From: an uncultured Synechococcus sp.
Lineage (GTDB): Bacteria > Cyanobacteriota > Cyanobacteriia > PCC-6307 > Cyanobiaceae
Length of the DNA: 22,131 nucleotides
Direction: 5' to 3'
Assembly (NCBI GenBank): GCA_913050105.1
Contig: CAJWZN010000009.1
Coordinates: 1-22,131 of the forward strand
In this document: positions 1 to 7,609 of the stretch, in pieces
How positions within the stretch are numbered: the stretch's first letter is position 1
How the letters are laid out: every line of letters begins with the position of its first letter
The notes under the pieces: generated by a model
Told to the model about the DNA's origin: nothing
The model's database searches: none
What the model saw: only the letters and a program-made list of their open reading frames with translations
Program-made: the position numbers and the translations under genes

Positions 1-293
1 ACAGCGTTGTGAATGGATTGCGTGCGGCTGATCTTGGTTGTGAATGGGTCGGTACAACGCTGTACGGCTACACCGACGACACCGTCGACCGGACGCCTCC
101 TGCCATGGAGTTGCTGCCTGAACTCCGCCATGAGCTCAAGACCTCCGTGCGCCTGATTTGTGAAGGAGGGATCTCAACCCCCTCCGAAGCACGTGCTGCT
201 CTGGAGGCGGGTGCAGACAATGTTGTTGTAGGAACGGCCATCACAGGTGTTGACCTGCAGGTGGCCGCCTATCGCCGAGGGATGGCCGGCTGA
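1..293 (+). CDS. nanE: Putative N-acetylmannosamine-6-phosphate 2-epimerase, C-terminal part (5' end outside window)
   Basis: NanE is a cytoplasmic TIM-barrel enzyme that interconverts ManNAc-6-phosphate and GlcNAc-6-phosphate. The open frame runs from the window edge (first full codon at position 3) to TGA at 291-293, so only about the last 97 residues are visible. They show the family's C-terminal barrel strands: VGTTLYGYT, then LICEGGIS with a following TPSEARAALEAGAD helix, then the phosphate-binding VVVGTAIT. These match NanE better than other ribulose-phosphate-barrel proteins. The stop directly abuts the stop of the convergent groEL with no spacer. The in-frame GTG at 9 is internal and is not a likely start. 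What the enzyme does in a photoautotroph is not evident from the neighbours; amino-sugar or cell-wall recycling is an inference. A related barrel epimerase is the main alternative. Confidence 0.8.
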   Translation, partial: SVVNGLRAADLGCEWVGTTLYGYTDDTVDRTPPAMELLPELRHELKTSVRLICEGGISTPSEARAALEAGADNVVVGTAITGVDLQVAAYRRGMAG

Positions 294-1988
294 TCACATC
301 ATTCCTGGCATGCCCATCCCACCCATTCCTGGCATGCCCATCCCGCCCATTCCGGGCATCCCCATGCCGCCCATGCCACCCATTGGATCGCCGCCGCCTT
401 CCGGTGCCGCGACTTCCGGTTCGGGTTTGTCGGCGATCACAACTTCGGTGGTGATCAGCAGCGAGGCAATCGAAACCGAATCCTGCACGGCCAGACGAAC
501 CACCTTGCCGGCATCAACGATTCCGGCAGCCATCAGATCTTCATATGCCCCGGACAACGCATTGAAGCCCTTGCCGCTCTTGCGCATTGCAGCGATCACA
601 ACATCACCGTTCTGACCTGCATTGGTGGCGATCTGGTGAATGGGGGCGGTGAGAGCACGCTGAACAATTTCAACGCCCGTTTTCTGGTCGCCATTGTGTT
701 GTCCCGCCAGATCACTGAGGCCATCAGCCAGCTGGAGGAGGGTGCTTCCGCCTCCAGCAACAATGCCCTCCTCAACGGCAGCTCGGGTGGCGTTGAGAGC
801 GTCTTCGATGCGCAGCTTTCGATTGTTCAGTTCCGTCTCAGTCGGGGCACCGACCTTGATGACGGCAACACCACCGGCCAGTTTTGCGATGCGTTCGTTC
901 AGCTTCTCGCGGTCGTAATCGGATTCCGTCTCCTCCAATTCGCGTTTGATAGCCGCCACCCGTTCGGCCACCGCTGCACCGTGGTCATCCGTGGCAACGA
1001 TGGTGGTTGATTCCTTGCTGATGGTGACGCGACGAGCTTTGCCCAGGTCACTGAGGCCAACAGCATCCAGGGTCATTGCCTTGTCTTCGCTGATCAGCGT
1101 TCCTCCGGTGAGGATGGCGATGTCCGCCAGGGCCGCCTTGCGGCGTTCACCGAAAGATGGGGCACGGACTGCGGCGACCTGAAGAACGCCGCGGCTCTTG
1201 TTCATCACAAGGGTTGCAAGGGCTTCACCTTCCACTTCTTCCGCCAGGATCAGCAGTGGAGATCCGCTGCTCTGAACCGACTCCAGCACGGGAACCAGGT
1301 CGGCCACAGTGCTGATCTTGCGGTCGGTCAGAAGGATCAGTGGATTGTCAAACTCGCAGACCTGTCGGTCGGCATCGGTGACGAAGTAAGGGGAGCTGTA
1401 GCCCCGGTCGAATGCCATGCCCTCGGTGACTTCCAGCTCAGTTGCGAGCGACTTGGATTCCTCAACGGTGATCACGCCATCGACGCTGACGCGGTCCATG
1501 GCTTCCGCGATCATCCGACCAACCTCTTCGTCTCCACCAGAACTCACAGTGGCCACCTGACGGATGGCATCACCGGCCACGGCTTGGCTGCGCTCACTCA
1601 GGCCGCGAACAATTTGTGCTGCAGCAAGTTCCATGCCGCGTCGCAGTTCCACAGGGCTGGCGCCAGCTGCGGTGTTGCGAAGACCTTCCTGCACCATGGC
1701 CTGGGCAAGCAAAGTGGCTGTGGTGGTGCCATCTCCGGCTTTGTCCTTGGTCTTGGAAGCCACCTGCTGAATCAGCTTGGCGCCGAGATTCTCGAATGGA
1801 TCCTCAAGCTCGATCTCGCGCGCAATCGTGTCCCCGTCATTGACGATGTCTGGCGAGCCGAACTTCTTTTCGAGAACGACATTTCTGCCCTTGGGTCCGA
1901 TGGTGACCTTCACCGCATCAGCCAGAGCATTCACACCGCGCTCCAAGGCGCTGCGAGATTCGTCAGAGAAGGAAAGAAGTTTGGCCAT
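294..1988 (-). CDS. groEL: Chaperonin GroEL (Cpn60), solo paralogue without groES
   Basis: This is a 60-kDa chaperonin subunit that folds cytosolic proteins in an ATP-driven double ring. The 564-residue length is slightly above the usual 540-550. Family marks are IGPKGRNVVLEKKFG near residue 30, DGDTIAREIE near 51 (many family members have an aliphatic residue where this one has the second Asp), the nucleotide-binding GDGTTTAT at 85-92, and a Gly-Gly-Met tail made of three eight-residue units. ATG at 1986-1988 gives the standard MAK start. No groES lies beside it, so this looks like the monocistronic paralogue cyanobacteria carry in addition to the groESL operon. I saw no CIRCE (TTAGCACTC-N9-GAGTGCTAA) and no strong Shine-Dalgarno upstream. 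Its 3' end abuts the convergent NanE stop. Family assignment is very secure; paralogue identity is inferred from context. Confidence 0.97.
   Translation of the reverse strand: MAKLLSFSDESRSALERGVNALADAVKVTIGPKGRNVVLEKKFGSPDIVNDGDTIAREIELEDPFENLGAKLIQQVASKTKDKAGDGTTTATLLAQAMVQEGLRNTAAGASPVELRRGMELAAAQIVRGLSERSQAVAGDAIRQVATVSSGGDEEVGRMIAEAMDRVSVDGVITVEESKSLATELEVTEGMAFDRGYSSPYFVTDADRQVCEFDNPLILLTDRKISTVADLVPVLESVQSSGSPLLILAEEVEGEALATLVMNKSRGVLQVAAVRAPSFGERRKAALADIAILTGGTLISEDKAMTLDAVGLSDLGKARRVTISKESTTIVATDDHGAAVAERVAAIKRELEETESDYDREKLNERIAKLAGGVAVIKVGAPTETELNNRKLRIEDALNATRAAVEEGIVAGGGSTLLQLADGLSDLAGQHNGDQKTGVEIVQRALTAPIHQIATNAGQNGDVVIAAMRKSGKGFNALSGAYEDLMAAGIVDAGKVVRLAVQDSVSIASLLITTEVVIADKPEPEVAAPEGGGDPMGGMGGMGMPGMGGMGMPGMGGMGMPGMM
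304..375 (-). repeat. Three 24-bp tandem units encoding the GroEL GGM tail
   Basis: Three consecutive 24-bp units (304-327, 328-351, 352-375), with a few differences in the third, each encode an eight-residue Met/Gly/Pro block at the chaperonin C-terminus. A degenerate partial unit follows at 376 onward. This is the coding basis of the flexible tail that projects into the chaperonin cavity. Such a repeat can change copy number by slippage. Confidence 0.9.
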
Positions 1989-2028
1989 GGTCTCGAGTCA
2001 GCCGCCGATCACTGTCCCATAGCGCCTC

Positions 2029-2044
2029 TGCAGCTGTGCAGCTG
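2029..2044. repeat. 8-bp tandem direct repeat in the groEL leader region
   Basis: Two adjacent copies of TGCAGCTG lie 41-56 bp upstream of the groEL start, and each contains the palindrome CAGCTG. On the minus strand a weak -10-like TATGGG follows at about 2018-2023. The repeat could form small hairpins or bind a dimeric regulator, but nothing shows function. Confidence 0.35.
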
Positions 2045-2118
2045 CCTCCAGGTGGTGAAAGCCGAATCAAAGTGCTTTTCGGAGCGCCGGAATCTCTCCC
2101 GATCGTTAGGGTCCGCCG

Positions 2119-2295
2119 ATGGGAGAAAACGGCACGTTGTTCTTCGTTCTCATGGCTGTGACGGCTGGAACGATGGCACTTGTCTATGTACCTCTGCGCA
2201 TCTTTCTCACCGTCACAGCTCGCGGTCGCCGGCTGAGGCTGCTTCAGCGCATCCGCAAGTTGCGCGATGAGCTGGCACAGCCCCTGGAATCGTGA
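2119..2295 (+). CDS. Small single-span membrane protein, 58 residues, unknown function
   Basis: ATG at 2119 opens a 58-residue frame ending at TGA 2293-2295. Residues 6-32 are strongly hydrophobic (from GTLFFVLMAV to VPLRIFL) and form one membrane span. The C-terminal half is basic and helical, with the run RGRRLRLLQRIRKLRDEL, which resembles an amphipathic or coiled segment on the cytoplasmic face (positive-inside rule). It lies divergent to groEL and ends 17 bp before the convergent fabG stop. No Shine-Dalgarno is seen, which is common in this genome. The codon choice, the clean membrane-plus-basic-helix layout and the fact that it fills an otherwise empty gap support a real gene. I believe similar short proteins occur in other marine picocyanobacteria, but that is from memory. 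Function is unknown. Confidence 0.7.
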   Translation: MGENGTLFFVLMAVTAGTMALVYVPLRIFLTVTARGRRLRLLQRIRKLRDELAQPLES

Positions 2296-2312
2296 TGCTG
2301 AACAGTGATGGC

Positions 2313-3065
2313 TCAGGCCATCACCATCCCTCCATCCACCTGCAGAACCTGCCCGGTGATGTATGAGGCTGCTGAGTCGGCTGCCAGAAAGCGCACGGCG
2401 CCTGCCACCTGCTCCTGGGTTCCAAAGGTTCCCAAAGGGATGTCCTTCAGGATTGAGTCGGCATCCAAATCCTTGGTCATGTCAGTGGCAATGAACCCCG
2501 GTGCCACGGCGTTCACCGTGATTCCCCGGCTCGCCAGTTCCTTGGCGGTGCTGCGCGTCAATCCGATCACCCCCGCTTTAGCTGCGGCGTAATTGGCTTG
2601 GCCGGCATTGCCCATCAGCCCCACCACTGAGGTGATGTTGATGATGCGTCCACTTTTCTGCTTCAGCATCGGCCGCGCCACAGCACGGGTGCAGAGAAAC
2701 ACCCCACTCAGGTTCAGGTCGATCACCGATTGCCAGTCGGAGGTTTTCATCCTCATCAACAGGCCATCACGGGTGATGCCTGCGTTGTTCACCAGCACGT
2801 CAAGCCGGCCGCTGCGTTCAAGCACCGTCTTGATTAAGCCATCGACATCCTCCTCAATCGAGACATTGGCCTGGAGGGCATAGGCCTTCCCACCAGCAGC
2901 AGTGATCGTGGCAACAACGTCTTCAGCCGCGGCATCGGAACTGGAGTAATTCACCACCACTTCAGCGCCAGCTTCCCCGAGGGCCAGAGCAATGGCACGG
3001 CCGATCCCCCGACCTCCACCAGTTACAAGAGCTGTCTGGCCGTCAAGAGATGCAGGGGAGGCCAT
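2313..3065 (-). CDS. fabG: 3-oxoacyl-[acyl-carrier-protein] reductase
   Basis: FabG performs the NADPH-dependent reduction of 3-oxoacyl-ACP in type II fatty acid synthesis. It is a cytosolic short-chain dehydrogenase. ATG at 3065 gives 250 residues, the usual length; the open frame reaches back to 3143, but that extension would overlap the upstream channel gene and adds non-family sequence. Visible marks are the cofactor motif TGGGRGIG (15-22), NNAG (93-96), Asn118, and the catalytic Ser146, Tyr159 and Lys163. The C-terminal ITGQVLQVDGG is typical of FabG. It lies 46 bp downstream of the K+ channel gene on the same strand, so the two may share a transcript, and converges on the 58-residue ORF with a 17-bp gap. 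Other SDR reductases are possible, but the FabG-specific blocks (GITRDGLLMRM, ANYAAAKAG) are strong. Confidence 0.95.
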   Translation of the reverse strand: MASPASLDGQTALVTGGGRGIGRAIALALGEAGAEVVVNYSSSDAAAEDVVATITAAGGKAYALQANVSIEEDVDGLIKTVLERSGRLDVLVNNAGITRDGLLMRMKTSDWQSVIDLNLSGVFLCTRAVARPMLKQKSGRIINITSVVGLMGNAGQANYAAAKAGVIGLTRSTAKELASRGITVNAVAPGFIATDMTKDLDADSILKDIPLGTFGTQEQVAGAVRFLAADSAASYITGQVLQVDGGMVMA

Positions 3066-3111
3066 GGCGGTGCAGAAGATCGATGGATCGTAGAGATCCG
3101 CCCGAACCGGC

Positions 3112-4170
3112 TCAAGCCGGCATCGGATCAATGGCTGTTCCAAGCAAGGCCTGAAACTGCTCCAGCTGACGCCGACTGCCCAGAACGATCAGCACCTGTC
3201 CTGGCTCCAGCAAGCGATCTCCGCCAGGGTTGGCAACCAAGCGACCCTGCACGCGGATCGCAATCACAAGGGCTCCGCTGCGGCGCCCCAGTCGTAGTTC
3301 CGCCAGGCTGCGACCCTCGATGCTTCGCAGTTGAGCCGGGTCATGGCTGAGCTGGAATTCCTCTATTTCGTAATCCGACCCAGCGAGCAGCTCCATGAAA
3401 TCGAGGGCTAGTGGTCGCATGGCGGAGGCCGCCATCACTCGGCCGCCGGCCACATAAGGGCTCACCACAGCACTGGCCCCAGCCAAGCGCAGCTTGGTGG
3501 CGGCTTCGTCGCTGTTGGCCCGGGCGATCAGTCGGCAGGAGGGTTGCAGGCCGCGGGCGCTCAGCACCACATAAAGGTTTGCAGCGTCACTGGGAAGGGC
3601 TGCCACCAAGCTCAGGCATCGCCCCAGGCCCGCATCGATGAGCGTTTCATCCAGGGTCGCATCGGCCTGAAGCACCCGTAGGCCATTGACTTCCGCCACA
3701 TCGCGGCGATCAGGATCGTTTTCAATCACCACCAAAGGAACCTGATCCCGCTGCAGCTGAGCCGCGATTTCCTGCCCGATGCGCCCATAGCCACACAGGA
3801 TCACGTGGTCGTGAAGGCTTTCCAGCATGCGATGAATCCGGAACTCCCGCAGTCTGCGGAAATAACCGGAGTCCTTCAGCCCCAGGACCCGCTGGATCGT
3901 GAGCTGCACCACGATCAGGCCACCGCAAACGATCAGCACAGTCACAAGACGGCCGGCCGGCGTGAGTGGAGCCACTTCGCCGTAGCCGATGGTGCTGATC
4001 GTGATCAGCACCATCCAGAGAGCATCTCCCCAGTCCCACCCCTCGGTGATGCGATACCCAGCGGCTCCCGCCAGGATCACGGAGGCAAGGGCGCTCAGAG
4101 GCCCTCGCCAGGGTGCCGTCAGCATTTTCAGCTTCCGACGCTTGGATTGTGAGCTGGGGCGAGCTCCCAT
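3112..4170 (-). CDS. Two-helix potassium channel with RCK (TrkA-N/TrkA-C) domains
   Basis: This is a predicted inner-membrane K+ channel subunit with a cytoplasmic ligand-gating domain, resembling the MthK type. From ATG at 4170 it has 352 residues. There is a basic N-terminus, a first membrane helix at about 23-41, a pore helix, the selectivity filter TIGYG at 60-64, and a second helix at about 72-95. A Rossmann RCK domain follows with ILCGYGRIG (114-122) and VVIENDPD, and then a TrkA-C domain (final third, with REL-type strands and a GQVLIVLG strand). ATG 4170 starts 8 bp after the upstream glycosyltransferase stop at 4179. The longer frame from 4248 would overlap that gene and is less likely. 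K+ selectivity follows from the filter; the gating ligand is unknown. Confidence 0.9.
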   Translation of the reverse strand: MGARPSSQSKRRKLKMLTAPWRGPLSALASVILAGAAGYRITEGWDWGDALWMVLITISTIGYGEVAPLTPAGRLVTVLIVCGGLIVVQLTIQRVLGLKDSGYFRRLREFRIHRMLESLHDHVILCGYGRIGQEIAAQLQRDQVPLVVIENDPDRRDVAEVNGLRVLQADATLDETLIDAGLGRCLSLVAALPSDAANLYVVLSARGLQPSCRLIARANSDEAATKLRLAGASAVVSPYVAGGRVMAASAMRPLALDFMELLAGSDYEIEEFQLSHDPAQLRSIEGRSLAELRLGRRSGALVIAIRVQGRLVANPGGDRLLEPGQVLIVLGSRRQLEQFQALLGTAIDPMPA

Positions 4171-4178
4171 CAGTGCAT

Positions 4179-5012
4179 TCAGAAGCCCAGTGCTTCCAGG
4201 ATCTGCTCCGACTTCAGATCGCCCAGTTGTTCTGCCTGCCCCAGGCAACGCAAATCGGAGCGCTGCGGCATGGTTTCGGGACTGCCTCCCAGTGCGACCA
4301 AAGGAACACCGCTGAACACCGCAAGCAACTGGGTGATTGGACAGCTGCTCAAGACCACGTCTGCACAGGCGACTGCCGCAGCTCGGGAGCTCAAGTCAAG
4401 TTCAACAGCCAGCTCCGAGCAACGCAGGCCATCGAGACGTTGGCTGATGGTGTCAGGCAAGGCACTCCATTCCGCAGCAGGCCAGTCGGCTGCGCCACCC
4501 CTTGGAGCCAATACAAGCAGAGGCCCATCACCTGCGGGGAGATCAGCCCGGGCTTTGTCGAGTGCCTGGGAGGGCAGTGCGAGTCGGAAGGCATCGGCAT
4601 CGAGTTCGCACCCCAACGGTTTCAGGTATCCAGCCAGTCGCTGGGATGTCCAGCCCTCATGGAGCTGGACAAGCTCGGTGCTGGAGAACCCGCTGCCCGC
4701 GATCCGTGAAGGGATGTGACTCATCGACAGCATCAGGTTCACCTGCTGCCCTTCGGCAAAGTTCAGACAAACCTGAAAGTCCGGCTCCCGCACGCAGCCA
4801 AGCAGGTTGGCCCAGTCCGCGAGGGTCGGGGACGCCTCAAAGTCGAATGGAATCACTTTCTCCAGCTGTGGCAGAAGTTCCCAGGCACCTTTGACTGCAG
4901 GAGAGCAGGCCACCTGCAGATCCGCTCCAACGCTGCTGCAAAGGCTGGCAAGAGCAGGAAGTCGTTCCAGCTGCAGGCTGAGGGGCCCGGGGCTGAGGGC
5001 AAGAACTCGCAT
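4179..5012 (-). CDS. Glycosyltransferase family 9-like protein (heptosyltransferase-like), short and divergent
   Basis: GT9 enzymes move a sugar from a nucleotide donor to lipopolysaccharide-type acceptors at the cytoplasmic face. ATG at 5012 gives 277 residues, shorter than typical GT9 (about 320-360). The N-terminal MRVLALSPGPLSLQLERLPA and the following KGAWELLPQLEKVIPFDF recall the GT9 acceptor domain (the 'xPALxxL' and 'LxxVDxVI' blocks), but the usual GD of the first loop is missing. The second domain shows LVLAPRGGAADWPAAEW, CADVVLSSC and VPLVALGGSPETMPQ, matching the donor-binding pattern. A GGCGGCGAG stretch sits just upstream of the ATG. The K+ channel gene starts 8 bp downstream and ispD is divergent (73-bp gap). 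Acceptor and donor are not predictable. Classical heptose transfer is doubtful because marine Synechococcus lipopolysaccharide is reported as heptose-poor. Confidence 0.7.
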   Translation of the reverse strand: MRVLALSPGPLSLQLERLPALASLCSSVGADLQVACSPAVKGAWELLPQLEKVIPFDFEASPTLADWANLLGCVREPDFQVCLNFAEGQQVNLMLSMSHIPSRIAGSGFSSTELVQLHEGWTSQRLAGYLKPLGCELDADAFRLALPSQALDKARADLPAGDGPLLVLAPRGGAADWPAAEWSALPDTISQRLDGLRCSELAVELDLSSRAAAVACADVVLSSCPITQLLAVFSGVPLVALGGSPETMPQRSDLRCLGQAEQLGDLKSEQILEALGF

Positions 5013-5074
5013 CGACTCGCCGCCGGACGTTGTGCGAGCTGATTGTATGGATACCGTTTCAGCCTGCCTGTGGC

Positions 5075-5079
5075 AGGAG
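5075..5079 (+). promoter_or_regulatory. Shine-Dalgarno AGGAG deciding the ispD start
   Basis: AGGAG sits 6 bases before GTG at 5086. This is ideal spacing and unusual here, because many genes in the window have no clear ribosome binding site. It favours the GTG over the in-frame ATG at 5047, which would add 13 residues that do not look like IspD. Confidence 0.7.
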
Positions 5080-5085
5080 TCGCTT

Positions 5086-5766
5086 GTGCATCTGTTGATC
5101 GCAGCTGCAGGAAGTGGTCGCCGCATGGGTGCGGATCGCAACAAGCTGCTTCTCCCCCTTGCTGGACGCTCAGTGATCGCCTGGACACTGGATGCCGCTC
5201 TTGCTGCGCAGCGGATCAGCTGGATCGGTGTTGTAGGTCAGGCAACCGACCGCGCGTTGATCATGGACCTGGTTGAGGGCGCCAGTAAGCCGGTGGTGTG
5301 GATTCAGGGTGGAAGCACGCGCCAGGAGTCTGTTCTGCGGGGATTGGCTGGTCTGCCGGCTGAGGCCGAGCATGTGCTGATCCATGACGGCGCTCGCTGT
5401 CTGGCTGAACCCTGCCTGTTTGATCGCTGTGCTGAGGTCGTGGCAAGTGGGACTGCCTTGATCGCCGCAACACCCGTGACCGACACGATCAAGAAGGTCG
5501 ATGACGAGGGTCTGATCAAAGAGACTCCGCTTCGATCCGAGCTATGGGCTGCGCAGACGCCCCAGGGGTTTCAGGTTGATCAGCTGCGACGTGGCCATGC
5601 AGAGGCGACGTCTCTGCAATGGTCTGTCACCGATGATGCGTCGCTTTTCGAACGTCTCGGTTGGCCGGTGCAGGTGTTGGATGCAGGCCCGGCCAACATC
5701 AAAGTCACCACGCCATTTGATCTCACCGTGGCGGAGGCGGTGCTTGCGCTCAGAGCAGCAGCCTGA
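5086..5766 (+). CDS. ispD: 2-C-methyl-D-erythritol 4-phosphate cytidylyltransferase
   Basis: IspD is the third enzyme of the MEP isoprenoid pathway. It couples CTP with methylerythritol 4-phosphate and supplies precursors for carotenoids, phytol and plastoquinone. From GTG 5086 it has 226 residues, the normal length. The N-terminus HLLIAAAGSGRRMGADRNK holds the nucleotide-binding AAAGxGxRM and the Lys that contacts CTP. HDGARC (near residue 100), TPVTDTIK, AAQTPQGFQ and TDDASLFE are family signatures. A start at ATG 5047 is also in frame (239 residues). The gene is divergent from the GT9-like gene and its last 17 bases overlap the convergent ldcA. Confidence 0.95.
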   Translation: MHLLIAAAGSGRRMGADRNKLLLPLAGRSVIAWTLDAALAAQRISWIGVVGQATDRALIMDLVEGASKPVVWIQGGSTRQESVLRGLAGLPAEAEHVLIHDGARCLAEPCLFDRCAEVVASGTALIAATPVTDTIKKVDDEGLIKETPLRSELWAAQTPQGFQVDQLRRGHAEATSLQWSVTDDASLFERLGWPVQVLDAGPANIKVTTPFDLTVAEAVLALRAAA

Positions 5767-6631
5767 GCTGGCCTCGATCCCCATCAAGAGAGGCCAATCT
5801 CCCCAGAGGCAGTGAGGCATTGCCTTGCACATGGCCCACCGGCAGGTCGAAAACCCTCGGTATGCCGAGGTCCGCGGTGCGTTCCATAAGCACCTCTTCC
5901 AGCGAGAACCCTCCGGTGCAGGACCCATCGCCATCACAGCCTGAAAAGCGCCCGAAGCCGATGCCAGCGAGTTTCTGCAGAGCCCCGCACAAACGCCAGT
6001 GGGTAAGCATGCGATCGATCCGGTAAGGATCTTCCCCAACATCTTCGAAAATCAGAATCGCTCCACTGAGGTTCGGCATCCAGCTGGACCCCAGCAGATG
6101 GCTGGCCACGGTGAGGTTGGCGACCAGAAGGGGGCCGCTGGACTGCGCTCCCCCTCCGGCATGACCGTTCAGGTCCGGCAGGGGTTCTCCGAACAGCAGA
6201 CGGCGCAATCGTTCACGACTCCAGTTCGGTTCAGACGCCAGCGTTGTCAATAGGGGGCCATGCACGTTGCCGTCGTATCCAGCAGCCAGGCGCGCCCAGA
6301 GCAGGGCGGTGATATCGGAAAAGCCGAGGAGCCAGCCCTCAGACCAGGCCATTGGCTGTTCAAGGAGTCGGGCTGCTCCCCAGCCACCCCGTGCACAGGC
6401 CAACAGCGGTGCTTGTTGTTCGAGGTCGGCGTGCCGTTCCGTGTCCCGACCAGCGAGGTAACCCCAGGTTCTGCCGGCGACGTGTTGATCAAGGGGGTTC
6501 AATCCCCAGTCGCGCAGCACTGACAGACCCTCGAGGAGTTGCTGATCAGTTTTTAAAAACGAACTTGGGGCAACGGTTGCAACGGAGTCCCCCCTGACAA
6601 GGGGGGCTGCAGGACGAACAAGCGGCTTCAT
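5750..6631 (-). CDS. ldcA: LD-carboxypeptidase (peptidase family S66)
   Basis: Family S66 enzymes remove the terminal D-Ala from tetrapeptides during murein recycling. The 293-residue length is typical. The catalytic triad is visible as Ser105 in GFSDIT, Glu196 in IFEDVGE and His267 in LPVGHVQGN. CARGGWGAARLL (79-90) is the conserved block before the nucleophile, and DPYRID follows the Glu. The protein has no signal peptide, so it is cytoplasmic like LdcA. The ATG overlaps the ubiA stop by 4 bp (ATGA), which suggests translational coupling in a ubiA-ldcA operon even though the functions are unrelated. The 3' end overlaps ispD by 17 bp. A microcin-self-immunity (MccF-like) role is possible for this family, but nothing in the context supports it. 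Confidence 0.92.
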   Translation of the reverse strand: MKPLVRPAAPLVRGDSVATVAPSSFLKTDQQLLEGLSVLRDWGLNPLDQHVAGRTWGYLAGRDTERHADLEQQAPLLACARGGWGAARLLEQPMAWSEGWLLGFSDITALLWARLAAGYDGNVHGPLLTTLASEPNWSRERLRRLLFGEPLPDLNGHAGGGAQSSGPLLVANLTVASHLLGSSWMPNLSGAILIFEDVGEDPYRIDRMLTHWRLCGALQKLAGIGFGRFSGCDGDGSCTGGFSLEEVLMERTADLGIPRVFDLPVGHVQGNASLPLGRLASLDGDRGQLRLLL

Positions 6632-7521
6632 CCCACCAGGCTGCGGCTGAGAATCAATCCAACCAGCAGCAGGCTGCCCAGTCGTACCTGCTGTTGAAAG
6701 TGCAGGCCGAAGCTTTTGATGTCTGCCTCCCCAGAGTTCAGCGGACGGCAGCTGCGCTGCATTAACGCGGTGGTCACCAGCCAGATCGGCCAGAAGACAG
6801 GGTGAACTTGGACCGTTGCGGCAGCAAGTGCCAGAGCAGCCGCCGTGAGCCCATAACAGACCCGCACGCAGCTCTGGACCTTTTGACCAAGAGTGAGGGC
6901 GCTGCTTCGCAATCCGATCAGGGCGTCGTCACGCCGATCCGCCATCGCGTACACGGTGTCGAAACCGAAGGTCCAGAACAGGGTTGCGAGCCAGCAGCCA
7001 ATGAGGCCTGGATTGGCTGAAAGGCTGCCCGTTGCAGCGGCCCATGGAATCAGAACGGCAAATCCCCAGCAGATCGCGAGAATTGCCTGGGGGTAGCCGA
7101 ACCAACGCTTGGCGGAGGGGTAAAGCAGGATTGGAGGCAATGCTGCGACGGCCAATCCGAGGCAGAGCTGTCGACTGTTCGGGTCGAGGCTGAGAACAAC
7201 ACCAAGGCTGAGCCCCAGCATTACCAGCAGCATCACCACAGCGGAGCGAACGTTGATGGCTCCGCGAGCCAGAGGGCGCTGGCTGGTGCGTTCGACCCGT
7301 CCGTCAAAGCGACGGTCCCAGAGGTCGTTGGCGATGCAGCCAGCCCCGCTCACGGCTAATCCACCCAACACGATCTGGGCCAGCAGCACCGGGGATGGTG
7401 GTGCCTTCGGCGTGAGCCAAAGAGCCCAACCAGCTGGAATCAGCAGAATCAGTCGGCCGGTCGGTTTGTTCCAGCGCAGCAGTTCAAGCCACGGTCCGAG
7501 GCGTTGATGCAAGCGGGTCAC
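6628..7521 (-). CDS. ubiA: UbiA-type 4-hydroxybenzoate polyprenyltransferase (plastoquinone pathway)
   Basis: This is an integral membrane prenyltransferase that attaches a polyprenyl chain to 4-hydroxybenzoate. In cyanobacteria this is the expected step toward plastoquinone-9. GTG at 7521 gives 297 residues. The first Asp-rich motif is NDLWDRRFD (65-73), followed by RTSQRPLA (78-85). The second is DTVYAMADRRDD (188-199). About eight or nine hydrophobic helices surround these, as in the family. The closest family look-alikes are chlorophyll synthase and homogentisate prenyltransferase; the N-terminal LLRWNKPTGRLILLIPAGWA favours the UbiA/COQ2 branch. It overlaps ldcA by 4 bp and is divergent from ppx across an 88-bp gap. 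Confidence 0.93.
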   Translation of the reverse strand: MTRLHQRLGPWLELLRWNKPTGRLILLIPAGWALWLTPKAPPSPVLLAQIVLGGLAVSGAGCIANDLWDRRFDGRVERTSQRPLARGAINVRSAVVMLLVMLGLSLGVVLSLDPNSRQLCLGLAVAALPPILLYPSAKRWFGYPQAILAICWGFAVLIPWAAATGSLSANPGLIGCWLATLFWTFGFDTVYAMADRRDDALIGLRSSALTLGQKVQSCVRVCYGLTAAALALAAATVQVHPVFWPIWLVTTALMQRSCRPLNSGEADIKSFGLHFQQQVRLGSLLLVGLILSRSLVG

Positions 7522-7609
7522 GGCGCATGGAAGTTTGCAGAACCCTAGTCAGCGCCTGAAGCCATCAGATACCAATGGCAGAGTGGACCCACTGGGAACC
7601 GATCGGACG

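Noticed and set aside
1989..2118. Possible CIRCE operator upstream of groEL
   Set aside because: Only an AGCACT half-like string is present, without the GAGTGC partner at 9-base spacing.
636..2270. Several long plus-strand open frames opposite groEL
   Set aside because: These are shadows of a high-GC coding gene. They lack domain motifs and conflict with the certain groEL frame.
3066..3143. Upstream extension of the fabG frame
   Set aside because: It overlaps the K+ channel gene and adds non-SDR residues; the ATG at 3065 gives the standard length.
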